Assembly: GCF_022581195.2 (NCBI RefSeq)
Contig: NC_061459.1
Location: forward strand, 4,340,001-4,404,000
Reading direction: 5' to 3'
DNA length: 64,000 nt
Source of the DNA: Helicoverpa zea
Lineage: Eukaryota; Arthropoda; Insecta; Lepidoptera; Noctuidae
The translations under genes and the position numbers were made by a program. Shown here piece by piece: positions 52,001 to 63,855 of the stretch; positions within the stretch are counted from its first letter, which is position 1, and every line of letters begins with the position of its first letter. The notes below the pieces were generated by a model. It worked only from the letters and a program-made list of their open reading frames with translations. It was not told the origin of the DNA and searched no databases.

Positions 52001-54708
52001 TGACTATATACTTTATCGCAGTTCACACTAGCCCACTATAATTCTAAGATAATGAACCAAAACCACAATACTCCTAAACACCAGCTGTTCATATTAATTC
52101 GAACAAAAATTACACAGAAACAAATTTAGTTTGATAAGATATATAATGATAACTCATTATTCGAGGCTCTCACCTTATCTTATCTGGTAACACAGGCGTA
52201 TTGATTTAAACAGTAATGGCTGCGCGAGTGTTGTCACGACTTACTCTGTTTATTTGCATTTGAAATGTTTGGTTTATATTAGTTTGCTATTATTTGAAGT
52301 ACTCATAAACGTAAGTAACAGTACATTTTTTTTTCATATTACATTATGTGAATACGTCAATCATAAATGCAAGATAATCCAACAAAGCATTAATGAATCA
52401 TAATCATACCTACCGGCTTAGTAAAAATTATGAAGAACTATTTATTCGATTTTCTAAATTCTTTCAGTTGATAACCCAGTCTGAGATATAGCAACACTGA
52501 CGTTCTCCTGTGGTGTGCAACGTTATACTAATGTTCAAGTTCGGGTTCAAGGCCAGCCTTAACTTCTACAATGGAAGCAGGAAATCGAAGAAGGAACGAG
52601 ATGATATCGGAGCGATTTCATCGGTCACCGGGGCCTACAGGACGAATAGAGATGAATTCTTTGGTAAATATATTTTAAATATGGATTATTTTTAAAAGTG
52701 GTAAAACCCCGCTGTTGAGAGATAATGTGGGTCGTTCATTTATCGCTAATCTACTATCAAGTGATACAGTTGGTTTTTTTGAAAACACTGGTTTAACAAA
52801 GCATAATAATATTAGACCTCTTCGTACCTTATTGTTCAGTCATGTTTTTCACAAAAGTTATTCAACATTACAGGACACAACTACAGTGAGACGCAAAGGA
52901 AATCGACCCCACTGAACGCATCCGTACCAAACTTAGACCAGCCAACACCACCGATGCGAAAGAACAAAAGCACAAGCGACTTGGTAAAAAACAAAAACCT
53001 CCCACCGAACTTGAGGCAAGAAAACCCCGGGGTTTCACAAGACCCCCGCGGGGCTGAACAAGATATCCGCAGCAAAAATCCACCAGACAGCGAGAGAAAA
53101 CTAGACGCTCAGAGGAGAGTAGAAAAACAAAGACTCGAAGAACAAAAGAAGATTGAAAAGCAGAGAATAGAAGAACAAAAGAAATTGGACAAACAACGAG
53201 CTGCAGAACAGAAATCGAGAGAGAAACTAGCGCAAAAAGAACAAGCTAAACAGGAGAAGTTGCGAAAAGAGAGTGAGAAAAGAGAAGCTCAAGAGGCGAA
53301 GAAGAATAAAACTAAGAAAAGGGTGGCGCCCCAGCCTGCTGCGAATCCTTTGGCTCAAGCAACTGCTAGTACATCAAACAATCCCTTGGGACAAGGTTCA
53401 AGACAAATGGCACATTCAACGAACACTCTAGATAGTTCTATAAGTAAAAGCAGCGGTCCTCCCCCTTACACAGATGTCCAAGAGGGGGAAAAAGACAGCA
53501 CGGGTAACGTAACTTATGCAAAGCCTATTGATACAGGTAGTTGGGACATGATATCCCAACATAGAGAAAATATTAAAAGACCTGTGAATGTGGGTGCTGC
53601 GGCAACGAAGCAAAAAGTCATGGATTTGAATTATAAAATGGATGATGGGAATAGAGAAAATAGTGAAGCTTGATATCAGTTTATAATGGTTGAGCGTTTG
53701 TTCCTTGGATTGTGTAAATAAGATTTTTATGAGACGTTATTTTATCTTAAGAAATACATTTATATTTTTGTATGTCTGTCTTGTGTTTTAGTCAAGCCCC
53801 ACTCAACGGTATATCGGGCAAAGTTTGTGTGTTTAAATGATATCATTATATTATATTTATCAATAAAATGAATTGCATGTCAAACTAAGGCATTGTAAAA
53901 GGTTTGTTTTGAATCTAATCGAAGATTGTAATACTTTAATCTAATCTGCTAAGTGATTTATGTAACAAGAATTTTTAGCGATAGTAATTATGACATGTGA
54001 TGAGCCCGTTAACAAACGGATACCTGATAGGAAATTATATCAAAATTAAAAAAATATTTGTGGAGGTTAGGAGGTAATAACTGGCAGGATGTATTAAGGT
54101 TATCAATAGGTATGCGGATTTAAACAACAATTGACACTTTTAGGTTGGCTAGGCTAGATATCTGTTTGATAAAAAGGATTATTATATGAGTCACGTTTTT
54201 ACAAGGAAATTAATGTTATAATGACCGATAGTAGTCTTTTACTGGAACTTTTTGTACTTCTCACACCTATGTACTTCTACTGAACTAGAAAACCCAGACG
54301 TTTTAGACCCTGCCGGAGTTGCGTTACTATTCGAAATAGTTACCGCGGCCCTAGTAAACGAAGGGTTCCAGAATAAAAATAGTTATGATAGACGAAACTT
54401 CAAAAGTAATGGATTATATATAAAATTTAAATAAACTTATCTTATGTAAAAAATTATACATCTAACTACAAACCAGTTACCAGTACGAAACAGACCACAT
54501 ATCTTACCTGTGCACTTTAGCCAGTGGGAAATGCAGACAAATCTTCTGGTAAAGTTCGGTGAAGTGCTTGTAAGAGCGGTATAACACGAACGGCGTAGTC
54601 TGTCCCTGTCTGTAGATGCGTAGCGCGTAGACGTAGTGCTTTTCGGGGTCGTAGCGTTTCTCGTAGCCGAGACATTCTACGCTTACTAGACGACCTTCTT
54701 GCGCCATG
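49045..54708 (-). CDS. PI3K: PX and C-terminal C2 domain exons
   Basis: Exon 54508-54708 holds the first half of the PX domain (VYALRIYRQGQ, LYRSYKHFTELYQKIC). 50352-50545 holds the second half (SLPSGLHVGRSNTRQVADRR) and the class II phrase SDLVYTFFHPLLRDQ. 49703-49848 and 49045-49308 form the C2 domain (LPPNPYVK, VYLVPDPTKETKRKTRVLKR). The 3.96 kb intron between the PX halves hosts an opposite-strand gene. Confidence 0.9.
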
Positions 54709-57700
54709 CTGTGGAGAGACGTTTTATTTAGATTTATTTGCTGATGCTGCTAGATTATTTGGAAGGGCCAGATGGGCCATCTGGACAAGACAGACAAGAG
54801 TTCAACAGACGTTTAAATGTTTATGTGGTAAGACTGAATACGTTTAATACTTTGAAAATGCATAGTTTAAGAGGCCTTTGTCCGTATTTTCATCAATACA
54901 AGTTTTACTTACGTATAAGTCCGTGGCATGAAGGACAGTAGTTCTGAAGTGTTACTGCTCTGATCGCCACTCGCGCGCAGCTGCGCCAAGTTGTGCAGGA
55001 AGAAGTTTATCGGTGTGAACCTGTTTATTTAAATAAACGTTAATTTGTGATGAAAATACGAGTAACATATGTCTTAAGGGCTAAAAGGATAGTCTTTGAA
55101 GTTTCCGCGCTATTTATTTTGGTAAAAACCTGTTGCCAAAGAATATTTACTTAGCAATGAAATAATTTAGAAAGACTTATTTTTCGTCGCTTAATCTGCG
55201 TAAGAAAAAAGGTAACTGACAAACAATTAAAAGTCGACTAGAAAGTTTCGGTTTAGTTTTTTTTTTGGTAGAGCAATCAAATAACAGCATAGTCGTATTA
55301 TAAAGATTTGCGTAGCTTATTTGTCTTTCTGGCAAATTTCTCAGCTTTTTCCGCGGTACAAGATCATAAGTGGCAGCGTGACTTCGAATTGTAAGGTGGT
55401 GGTCTAAGTGATGTTCTGCCAGAGATCGTTCAGGACACTGAATACATACTTGCTCTTGAGCGAGGAGTGTATGAGCCTGGCGAAGGCAGCAGCAGCCTCG
55501 GCGTTGGTGGCGGCGGGCAGCAGTGCCGCGCGGACGTAGCCTACTGCTGCGCTCGTCACTCCTGATACACCTGATAGCGCCATCTGCGAACACATGAGGT
55601 AAGGTACGTTTAGAAACGTAAAATATCACGAAAATACGTCCAGATGTGGCTCTTTCCTCAAAAGGCCATTCCAGACCGCGTACATGGTGACACTCACACA
55701 ATATTATTTGATTTATAACATGTTTGGACTTTAAAAGAGACTATGATCCTTGAGTTTGTTTTTGGCGTTTCTTCTCAGGGATGAGTCAGTTAGGAAATGC
55801 CGACCCCAGCGTTCTTAAAATGACGTGTAAAAGTGATGTAATGTCCAACTTGCAAAATAAACAATTTCATTTCAGATGCGAGGGATGCGGAAAAATGCCC
55901 TATTTGCCAAGCTAGTTCTCGCAGATTCGTACGTAGCTTGGCGAATGCAAGCGAACGCGAGCCGCTAGTGAACGTTTAACAATAGCAGCAACACCGCTTG
56001 CGCCGTCTGCGTGCTCAACACATAGAAGTATTAGAGTGGCAGACCTCACTCTAATGCGGGAGAGAGCTTACTCCCTCCCTGACCTATATATGCATATACA
56101 TAGGTAATGTCTGTCTAGCTTTAACACCAAAACAACTGTGTCCTGCTGCTGATCCGATAGAAACGATCCACAAATAATAGGTACAGAGACTGATGAATAA
56201 GGTTATTACGAAGGGGATTGGTCTCTGTTAGTATTGTTGATCATTATATACACATACCAGTGCAAACAGATCCAGTATATGATCGTGATGAGCTCGTACA
56301 ATGTTGAAGGCCATGCAGCACAGCTCCACGAAGTGCTGGAAGCGCTGCGTGGGACGCTCGCCGCCGTTGATCACGTACACCATGTCGTGGGTCAGTACGA
56401 ACGGGGCTCGGTCTCTGTGTAAATAAAATATCCTTTAAACCATATTTCTATTTAATAAATCTATAAATAAATCAAATCGAACGAAACGAATATGTACAGT
56501 CATCACCTCCCGAGCCTTTTCCCAACAATGTTGGGGTCGGCTTAAAGTCAGGAGCGACTGCCTGTAGTCTGTGTCTTCATTGTAGCCAAAATATATGAAA
56601 GAAACACAACTACGCATGCACGGGGCTTCAAAAATCTTCGGAGTACATTGACAGGGAACATTTAAAAGTCATCTCAAACTGCCTCCAAGTAAAAAAAATA
56701 AAGATAAAAGTCATACATACCTTTTAAAGTTACCAAACATCTGTGCGTCTCCGAGGAATTTACCGAAGTCTATGTGAAACAGATGACCTGAAGTCTTCAA
56801 CATGATATTGTCGTTGTGTCGGTCACATATACCTAGGAGATATGTCGCAACGCTGTAGCCGGCACATGACGCTGAAAGATATATTTTCATTAAAATAAAA
56901 CAAAGCAAGTTTGCATGTACTTTTTAAAGTATATCCTGACGAAGGACAACATCTCCAGGAAACCTGGTCTATAAATCTGAAACCTCAAACTCGTATTGAG
57001 CAAGCGTGGTGATTAACGATCAATCCTTTTCTGAGTGTGAAGAGGCCGCAGCCCAGCCGTGGGTCGGTGAGAAAAAAAGCTACTGAAAGGAAGGACGGAA
57101 AGGAAGGAGCTACTGGAAGGTATTTTGGTGTCAAAAAATAAAGTATACTTGACTAATACTCAGTAGCCTTCTCTTTTAAAGAAAAACTGCTTCTTCTTTT
57201 ACTGCTTAATCATCGGAAAAAGTGTGATTGAGAGTGACAGAAAAGTGCTTGTAAAAAATAATACTGTATAAAATTGAACTGTATCTAAGGGTCATAAGGT
57301 ACAAAATTACAAAGCTTACCAGTAAAATTATCTCTAGCCCTTTGATATTCGAGTTCGGACGGGTTGTGTTTCGCCAACCACTCCGCTATGGGTTTGTCTT
57401 TGAACGACCCCGTTAACCCCCACTCCGTTTGTATGGCGCGAAGAGTTTCCGCTTCTGACACTATTTCGATCATACCTGGAAATAATATTGGGTAATCAGT
57501 GAGCGAGAATCATCATCAGACTTAATTTTCTAGGTAGACACTGTCAGGCTCAAATCCTACTTATATTATAAATGTGAAAGTTTGTGAGAATGTATGGATG
57601 TATGTTTGTTATTTAATCACGCAAAAACGGCTGGACCGATTTGATTGAAATTTGGTATGCAGATAGGTGATACCCTGGATTAACACATAGGCTACTTTTT

Positions 57701-60700
57701 ATCAACACACCACGCGGGCGAAGCCGCTGGCGGAAGCTAGTTATTGTATAATTTACTGGCCTAAAAGTAAAAGAATCTACAAAGTTTCGTTTTGTTCGTT
57801 ATCTCTTTCACACTTGTTATAGGATAATTTTGTTGCCTATCTTTAGACGGGGTCGTAATTTAGATATTTTGTTTAGTTTTGGACAGACTCGTAATATTTT
57901 TTTTTTTACGAATTCAAACATTCTATAAAGGTATATTTTACTTTGGTAGAACAATTTACTTTCTTCAAAACATAAGTAAAATTGTGTAGTCTTAATAAAT
58001 TACCTCTCTTATCACTAGTAGGTAAAGCTTGGAAGGTGACTATCCGCAGATCTAAGCCAGCTCTCAGCCATAGACTATCCATTACTTTGATAACTTGTAA
58101 TACCAACGCGTCCTGACGTAAATCGTCACCGACCTGTAAATATTCAATAACGTAAGATAAAAAACTAAAAGAAAATTATATACAGAGATTTGTCGACATG
58201 AAATATCGATATCGATATTTTGATCATTTATCGACTTTGATAGTCTTGTTTTCAGTATGAAAAACTTCGTTAATATTTTATGGATTATTGTGCTTTCAAG
58301 ATTGAGTAAATATAAAATTTTAATTTTCATGTCGCATTAGATAATGTACACAAGATGGAAACATAAAACAGTTCTTACCTTAAACATAGCAGGAATAACA
58401 GCATTGTCGCTCCCGATGAAGTTGATCTTAAGCGGTAGCGTGTTTGATGCGAAGTACATACAGGACCTAGGATAACAATCAGGGTTCAGTAAATTCTTAA
58501 AGTAAATCTAAAAACGACCCTTGGGAGATTCATTAAGAACGATGATTTTTTGTTTAATTGTTTGTCTCGCTTGTGAACATACAATAATCAAGAAAAAATT
58601 ACATAACAATAAAAGCCCCTCTCTGAAAGTTTAGGACTTTGAGCTGTTTGCCATTAGATGTGTTTTGGATATGTCTAGATTGTGTGTTTTTACAGGCGGC
58701 ATCAACATAAACGTACTATGCTCAACTGTAGATAACGCGTTCCTTACAATAATTATATCCCACTAAACTGTACCTAGGACTGTACACCTGCCATTACCAA
58801 GTGGCACTAGTCAATTTTTTAACATATCAATAACACATTTATTTGAACAAAAGTAGTTTCTCACTTGACATCAACATCATGCACGTATTTGTGCAAGGCG
58901 AGCGGCAGCGCGGCGGGCTGCTGCCGCAGCAGCGAGGCTAGCTTGACGCTGCCGGCGCTTAGAGCTCGCTGTCGAGCCGTCTCCTTCGCGTCTTTCACTG
59001 CTTGAGCTACTTCTGAGAGGGTCTGAAAGGAATAATAGATAAGTTCATTAATTTGTAGAAATTAATGTGTTTTTGTAACTCATGGCTAGTACGCGACAAT
59101 GAAAAGAGATAATATAATATAATGTCTTAAGTATAGGAAGATTTTTGGTGGATCATTTCAATCTAGTCAATCACTATTAAATCAGTGTCTTAACTCAGTC
59201 GTCCATCTTATTTAATATGTTGACCTTTTGCTCTAACGAAAATTGATGCGACGATAGCTTATGTAACATTGTACGAATATATGAATGAGTTCGTCAACTG
59301 TCATTTTTAGAATTTTTTACGTTCCGCCCCGTTTGACCAGCTCGCACCTTCTTTTAGACTGATTTCCAGGATTGACTGATGACAGGGCTGTTGGTTTGTA
59401 TGGCTCCATATACACTATAGCTACAGCAGCTTACCTTGACGAGCAGCTGCTGTCGCAGTAGCGTGTTGTGCAGGTTCTCGCCGCAGACGGCCAGCAGCGC
59501 CCGCAGCAGCAGGCGGTAGCGCCACGTGGCCGCCACGCCCGCGTCCGCCGGCTGGGCCTCTGCAGCTCCCTCCTCTAGTGTGATGCCCAGGAACTCTTGG
59601 TTTGGACCCTGGAGAAGGTACAAAAAGGTCTAACCAATTTATGACTGACTGAAACTCCTATGTTAATGCGGGTATTCACTAACAAAGCTACTCCCAACGC
59701 GGTTACTGGCTCCGCGGGTTTGTTTCATGTCATCCCGTAGGAGCATGTGTGTGCACGCGCAAACAGAGCCGTTTGTACAAAATGATTTAACAACGCTACT
59801 TTATCCATGACAAGCGCATGCCCGCGACAGAGTAAGCAAGCGCACGGCGCGGGCGTCCGCTACAAACAATTTAATCTTTATCAAAACGCCCAAGATCCTA
59901 TCTAAGCACCAACCGCGGTAAACGCTGTTATATACTCATGTCCTTCTCAAAAATATATTTATTTAAATATCTAAAGTAAAACACGAATCCAGAAGAACAT
60001 CTACACTGATTTCACTTACCTGAGGTACATTTGGCAATGAATGGACTAGCAGCCAAAACAATCGATGTGCTACCGCCGGACTCGCGAGAGCGCGAGATAA
60101 TAACAGTTCTGAAAACAAGGAATAATTTATATTTATATCATTTCACAATATACATGAATAATTATAAAATTGAAACGATCAGTAGTTAATAATTAGAATC
60201 AATGGGTTACTTATTTTCTATTCAGTAAGAAAAATACCGACAAAATTATTTTTAAAAGACATCCAAGTTTTCTGATTCGTTTAACCCAGAACTATTCTGT
60301 TTTACCCAGATTTCCACCCGAAAAAAATATTTGGCTGAGAAAGAGAGATTAAAGGGAGTATCCATTACTTACTGGTGAGGAGGTCTAAATATATCCTCAA
60401 AAACACCTGTAATTTCGGTAACACTAATAACTTACCAGCAACAGGACTGGCCTCATATGTTTCATGTCGTAACGCCTGAATGAGTTGCGGCATAACGCGA
60501 CACAGATCATCGTCTGACATCTCGTTGATTAGACGAGTTGCGGTTTCACGGACCGCCTCGTCTGGGAAACTGGAATATTAAGTATATTTATAGTATACAT
60601 ATTAACATCAAAATCTTCCTAGCCATTCTCTTGTTGTGATGCAAGATTTGCAACTATACAACTGTTTCAAATCAAATGCATTTGAAAGCCGAAAAATATA

Positions 60701-63700
60701 ATGTGAAAACCAATTTTTTTAAGTAGACACGATATTTTTAAAGGCACAGTTATGTATCGAAATGACATCATGAGAATTCGGTAAAATTGAATGAAAAAGA
60801 AACTTTTTTCGATTTCAGTTTTTCTTTTGGCTAATAAAAAATTATGAAAGGATGAATGAAGTTAAGAAGATATGTGATTGATTGGTTAAGAAATTGGATT
60901 GATTGTAATGGTGATCACAAACTTACCAGGGCAACAGCAAATGCATGGCGTTCAACGGCGAAGGTTTCTCCCAAACGTTTAACAACGCGATGAGTTGTTG
61001 TCTATGTTCGCCGTACCAGTTGGTGGCCGCCATCAGCACGAGAGGCAACGCGCCCGCCAGTTGTACTAGGTATTGACGTTTTTCCCACATTATCTGGAAA
61101 AGACAATTCCGTATATTAGTTAATTTATTCCCTAAATGATAAATACACGTTAAAAATAATTTGGTTATTAATAATAAAAAAAAAAAACAAATAATAACTA
61201 TCAAAACTATGTATTATCGACATAGTTCTTACTGAAATTGAATCTTAAATCCTACTTATAACACTTTCGTGGACACTTAAAAATGCCCTGCAAATATACG
61301 CCAGATATAACTGATTCACAACTAATACAAAAGATTATAAAAAGAAATTGGTGAATAAAAAAAATGCAATTTCTAAGGTAGGTTACGAAATCAAGCAGGG
61401 GTTGCAGGATTTTCTAAAAGAGTTACAGCGAACTCAAACAGATAGGACTCTAGATAGAACAAAGATTTAATTTTATCCAAATAAGTCAAACACCCTCCAG
61501 CTACTTCAACACATAATTAATAATAATACATAAATAATTTCTCCACATACCAAAAAAATTTCAAATTTCAAAAATAATTAAAAAGTAAAAACCCACCTCT
61601 CTACATTCACTAGGCATCCTCTGATAGGCGCCCTGTTCTATAAGATGTAACAGCTGCGACTGCGTGTGTCCGTCCAAACTGTCGAACTTGGGCAACTCTT
61701 CGCGGGTCAACGTCCTCTGTCGACCTTCCTCGCCGTTCGTCCATTTTACACCCGTGTGCGCGTAGAGGGGGATTTCTGAAAAAATATATTGGTTGTAGTG
61801 TTATTGTTTTTCTTTGCAATGTTTTTGGCACTACAACAAAATTATGTGTACACATCAACACAACGCGGTACAACTAAAACTGCGTTATTAGGTAGCTTAA
61901 ACGAGCTATACTTATTAATTAAATTGTAACTCATTTTAACTTTTTTTGAAATGTGTAACTTGCCATTTGATAGCATTTATCACAATCGGAATACCAGCCC
62001 CAAATCTTTTTGTAACAAATAGAAGTGACGTACGGTTGTCGTTAAATGACTTTGACGCTGGGCATTAAATGGCTTAATTCATAGGAACAAAGTTATTTCA
62101 CAAGACCTGTCATATTTATTCTTTTAAAATGCAAACAAAAAGCTAGTAAATAATGCCAACTCACCAATATTAACAACGGGGAATGTCCCTGCTGGAGAGT
62201 GCATGGGATGCGGCGCGGGGCCGATGCGTCGGTCACAATACACGGGCCACAGAGGCAGCACGTAGTTACCTGATGCTAACATACTGGAATCATAAAAATA
62301 ATAAATGTGTATATTGACCATCAAGAGCAAAATAAATAAGATTTTTTTTTGGGGGACTTCGCTAACTGAACATAAATTCAGTTAAATATAGGATATACTG
62401 ACCCACTAAAATGCAAAATTAATATGTACTACATTTACACATGTTTAACATGAATCAAAAAATTCAATATTTCTACTAAAACTAACATACATATTTTTAT
62501 TTTAGTACACGGTAAGCTAAGCCAATGATTAACGCTCAATCCTCCTCCATGTAAAAGTAGGCCTGTGCCCAAGAGTGGGACAATAAAAAGGCTGTAACAG
62601 TAACGGTAATCAAAGCAAAGAGTTTTACTACAATAGGCATGATGACAAATTTTTAAATACCTTTGTATGATGTAGGTATACGTCTATTTTATATGAAAAA
62701 TTATTAATTTTAAGAAAATGCGAAGTTTTTTTATCAAATAATTGCATTTTTCTCTGTCCACTTTGAATCCGGCGCGAAAACGCTTGTCAGTGTCATGTCG
62801 TCACTTGTGACGTCACGACTGAAATTACAAGACGCAAGTAAACAACGCTCGTGCAATAATTAAGTTTTTTGTGTTATTAAATATGAATTCGAAAGTGCAT
62901 AGGTGTTGTGGGGTCCCCCAGTGTAAGAACACATCCAAAACAACTCCTGATAAGTTATTTATTGTGTACGTTCCTCACAATAAAAAAATACGAAACAAGT
63001 GGCTTAAACTTGCAAGGCGAGATTCAAAAGCAATATTGCCCAGGGTACAACTTTATTTTTGTGAAGATCACTTTGATGTAAGTTATTACATAGTTCTCTA
63101 GATTCTAACATAGAAGTTTTTTTAATTAAACTAATACACTTACATGGAAGTTTTTTTTAATTAAACTAGTATACTTACATGGAAGTTTTAACATTTCTAA
63201 ATTCAGCTGAACAAAAATCTTTATTTGATGCCAAAAACTCTCCCAGCATTATGATATCAATTCTAGGCAAATTAGCGCTGTTTGCCTTGATAAATCCGGG
63301 CTCCATAACTCGTGTTATAAACAATTAATTAATTAAAAACAAAGATCGCAGTGGAAGTTCACATAACGAAATGTGACGTTCGCGCGCTTTCGCGCGAGTT
63401 GTTTTGAGAAATGACGTCACGAGCTCTGATTGGCGTTCAAGATATCATGGCGGATTGCCTTATTTCGTAATTTTATTTTATAAAAATACATATTAATCAC
63501 ATTATTAATAAAGAAAACAATGCGCGTTTTATATTCCAAGCTTCAAGTTTAATTTAATAAATATATTATTTTAATGATTTTTGATTACTGTCATCATGCC
63601 TATTGACTTTTACTTAAACATTATACTGTATCTGATACTTACCCATCATAATCAAACATCTGTATAGCAGCCCAGCCGAGCTCCACTAAATCATACTGTA

Positions 63701-63855
63701 CATCATTATTCTCATCAGTCTCCTGGCTGTTAGCCTGGTTGTTCTCAGTACTCTGGTGCTGGCTGTCCTCAGTCCGCTGGGAGCGGCCGTATAACGTGAT
63801 GACTAGGCGGGACTCGCGGGGTAGTGTGTTCACTGGCACATCTTCTAGGTTCAAC
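49045..63855 (-). CDS. Pi3K68D: Class II phosphoinositide 3-kinase (PIK3C2 / Pi3K68D type), C-terminal 986 residues, 19 exons
   Basis: This lipid kinase makes PI3P and PI(3,4)P2 on endosomal and plasma membranes. Exons in transcript order are 63643-63855, 62165-62283, 61597-61775, 60927-61093, 60436-60569, 60020-60108, 59435-59608, 58865-59022, 58379-58466, 58004-58133, 57320-57475, 56721-56871, 56258-56414, 55450-55583, 54913-55020, 54508-54708, 50352-50545, 49703-49848 and 49045-49308. All are in phase. The domain order is C2, helical PIK, kinase, PX, C2. The C-terminal PX plus C2 pair is diagnostic of class II. Kinase motifs intact: MFKVGDDLRQD, CDRHNDN, HIDFGKFLG. The clathrin-binding N-terminus and Ras-binding domain lie past the window edge. 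The symbol follows the Drosophila gene by family, not by proven orthology. Confidence 0.95.
50806..50900 (+). repeat. (ATC)n plus retroelement tail fragment
   Basis: A CATCATCAT run is followed by AGCCTATCGCAGTCCACTGC and TGGACATAGGCCTCTCCAAG. I recall this as a very common lepidopteran non-LTR 3' end. Short related words appear near 24212 and, inverted, near 62560. Confidence 0.6.
51203..51429. mobile_element. 227 bp MITE, copy 4
   Basis: It has the same length and ends as the other copies, with TA at 51201-51202 and 51430-51431. It is in copy 2 orientation, inside a PI3K intron. The inverted interspersed repeat fragment at 51434-51547 begins 3 bp after its TA. Confidence 0.85.
51434..51547 (-). 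repeat. Inverted 5' fragment of the 727 bp interspersed repeat
   Basis: It is the inverse complement of the first ~115 bp of the 6843-7569 family, with several substitutions (for example the CTACCAGACCTCGG region is altered). It ends in ACATACATAATAATAATG. Confidence 0.7.
51548..51815 (+). repeat. Probable non-LTR retroelement 3' end
   Basis: The sequence includes GGTGACTGGATCAAGGGACT and CGATATCGGTGGCAACCTAT. It is followed by an A/T-rich tail ending GATAAGATAAAATG. The layout is that of a non-LTR 3' UTR and tail. The family is unassigned. Confidence 0.35.
52531..53673 (+). CDS. Uncharacterised Lys/Glu/Gln-rich coiled-coil protein with a PPxY motif, 2 exons
   Basis: The exons are 52531-52663 and 52874-53673 (GT-AG, in phase): 933 nt, 310 residues. 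The start was chosen at MFKFGFKASL because the longer frame upstream lacks an ATG. Residues about 117-193 form a long charged coiled coil with repeated RxxEQKKxxKQR units. It is preceded by a Pro/Asn-rich linker and followed by Ser/Thr/Asn-rich sequence. A PPPY at residues 240-243 fits a WW-domain ligand such as those bound by Nedd4 or Yorkie-type proteins. There is no signal peptide or membrane segment. I do not recognise the family. AATAAA lies at 53862-53867. The gene is nested antisense in a PI3K intron. Confidence 0.85.
53862..53867 (+). terminator. Polyadenylation signal of the nested coiled-coil gene
   Basis: AATAAA lies 189 bp after the stop codon, giving a compact 3' UTR that ends well before the next kinase exon. 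Confidence 0.6.
54913..58466 (-). CDS. PI3K: catalytic kinase domain exons
   Basis: Exons 58379-58466 through 54913-55020 carry the ATP-binding Lys in MFKVGDDLRQD, split between 58379-58466 and 58004-58133. They also carry VSEAETLRAIQTEWGLTGSF, SCAGYSVATYLLGICDRHND and the metal-binding HIDFG. The substrate-selecting activation loop follows (GNFKRDRAPFVLTHDMVYVI). The end NFFLHNLAQL precedes the PX domain. Confidence 0.9.
56505..56560 (-). repeat. Interspersed repeat fragment (GCCGACCCCAACA family), inverted
   Basis: CCCAACAATGTTGGGGTCGG matches the inverse of the 5353-5466 family. It lies in a PI3K intron. Confidence 0.5.
57543..57745 (+). repeat. Interspersed repeat (ACGCAAAAACGGCTGGACCG family)
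   Basis: The order of phrases (TCCTACTTATATTATAAATG, GAAAGTTTGTGAGAATGTAT, ACGCAAAAACGGCTGGACCG, ATTAACACATAGGCTACTTT, CGGGCGAAGCCGCTGGCGGA, AGCTAGTT) matches my memory of a repeat widespread in insect genomes. It lies in a PI3K intron. Confidence 0.6.
59435..61775 (-). CDS. PI3K: helical (PIK) domain exons
   Basis: This covers the end of 61597-61775 through 59435-59608. Typical PIK-domain phrases are IMWEKRQYL, SPLNAMHLLLP, FPDEAVRETATRL, MPQLIQALRHE and SRALASPAVAHRLFWLL. A Gly/Ala/Gln-rich loop (GAAEAQPADAGVAAT) is GC-rich and looks lineage-specific. Confidence 0.85.
61597..63855 (-). CDS. PI3K: PI3K-type C2 domain exons
   Basis: The exons 63643-63855, 62165-62283 and 61597-61775 encode about 150 residues beginning NLEDVPVNTLPRESRLVITL. 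They continue through WAAIQMFDYDG and MLASGNYVLPLWP. An acidic, Gln/Asn-rich loop replaces the short loop of vertebrate proteins. The first exon starts with a single base of a split codon, so at least one more exon lies beyond 63858. Confidence 0.85.
62883..63077 (+). CDS. THAP-domain first exon (partial gene or remnant)
   Basis: An ATG opens a 65-codon exon ending GAT at a good donor (GTAAGT). The peptide shows a C2CH THAP zinc finger: CGVPQC near residues 9-14, invariant Trp40 (RNKWLKLARRD), and CEDHF with Cys60 and His63. The closing AVPT-type motif would lie in a following exon, which I do not see before 63642. THAP domains bind DNA and are found in P-element and Kolobok transposases as well as host regulators. 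A CRE-like GTGACGTCAC lies at 62807-62816 upstream. The exon lies inside a PI3K intron on the opposite strand. Confidence 0.7.
63108..63186. repeat. 34-35 bp tandem duplication carrying a splice donor
   Basis: ACATGGAAGTTTT with flanking TTAATTAAACTA recurs at 63108 (diverged), 63142 and 63177. The last two copies each carry CTTACAT, a minus-strand GTAAG donor, so the 63179-63306 exon has a duplicated downstream donor. Confidence 0.65.
63179..63306 (-). CDS. First exon of a YqaJ-family-like protein (partial or remnant)
   Basis: An ATG at 63306 opens 42 codons and part of a 43rd before a GTAAGT donor. The phrases MEPGFIKANSANLPRIDIIM and FCSAEFRNVKTS resemble, from memory, the N-terminus of a multicopy arthropod family with a YqaJ-type nuclease domain and a zinc-binding SWIM-like region. 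The rest is not visible to the left before 62284. A TGACGTCA at 63412-63419 lies upstream. It could instead be an unused PI3K-sense exon, because it is on the same strand as the kinase. Confidence 0.45.
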
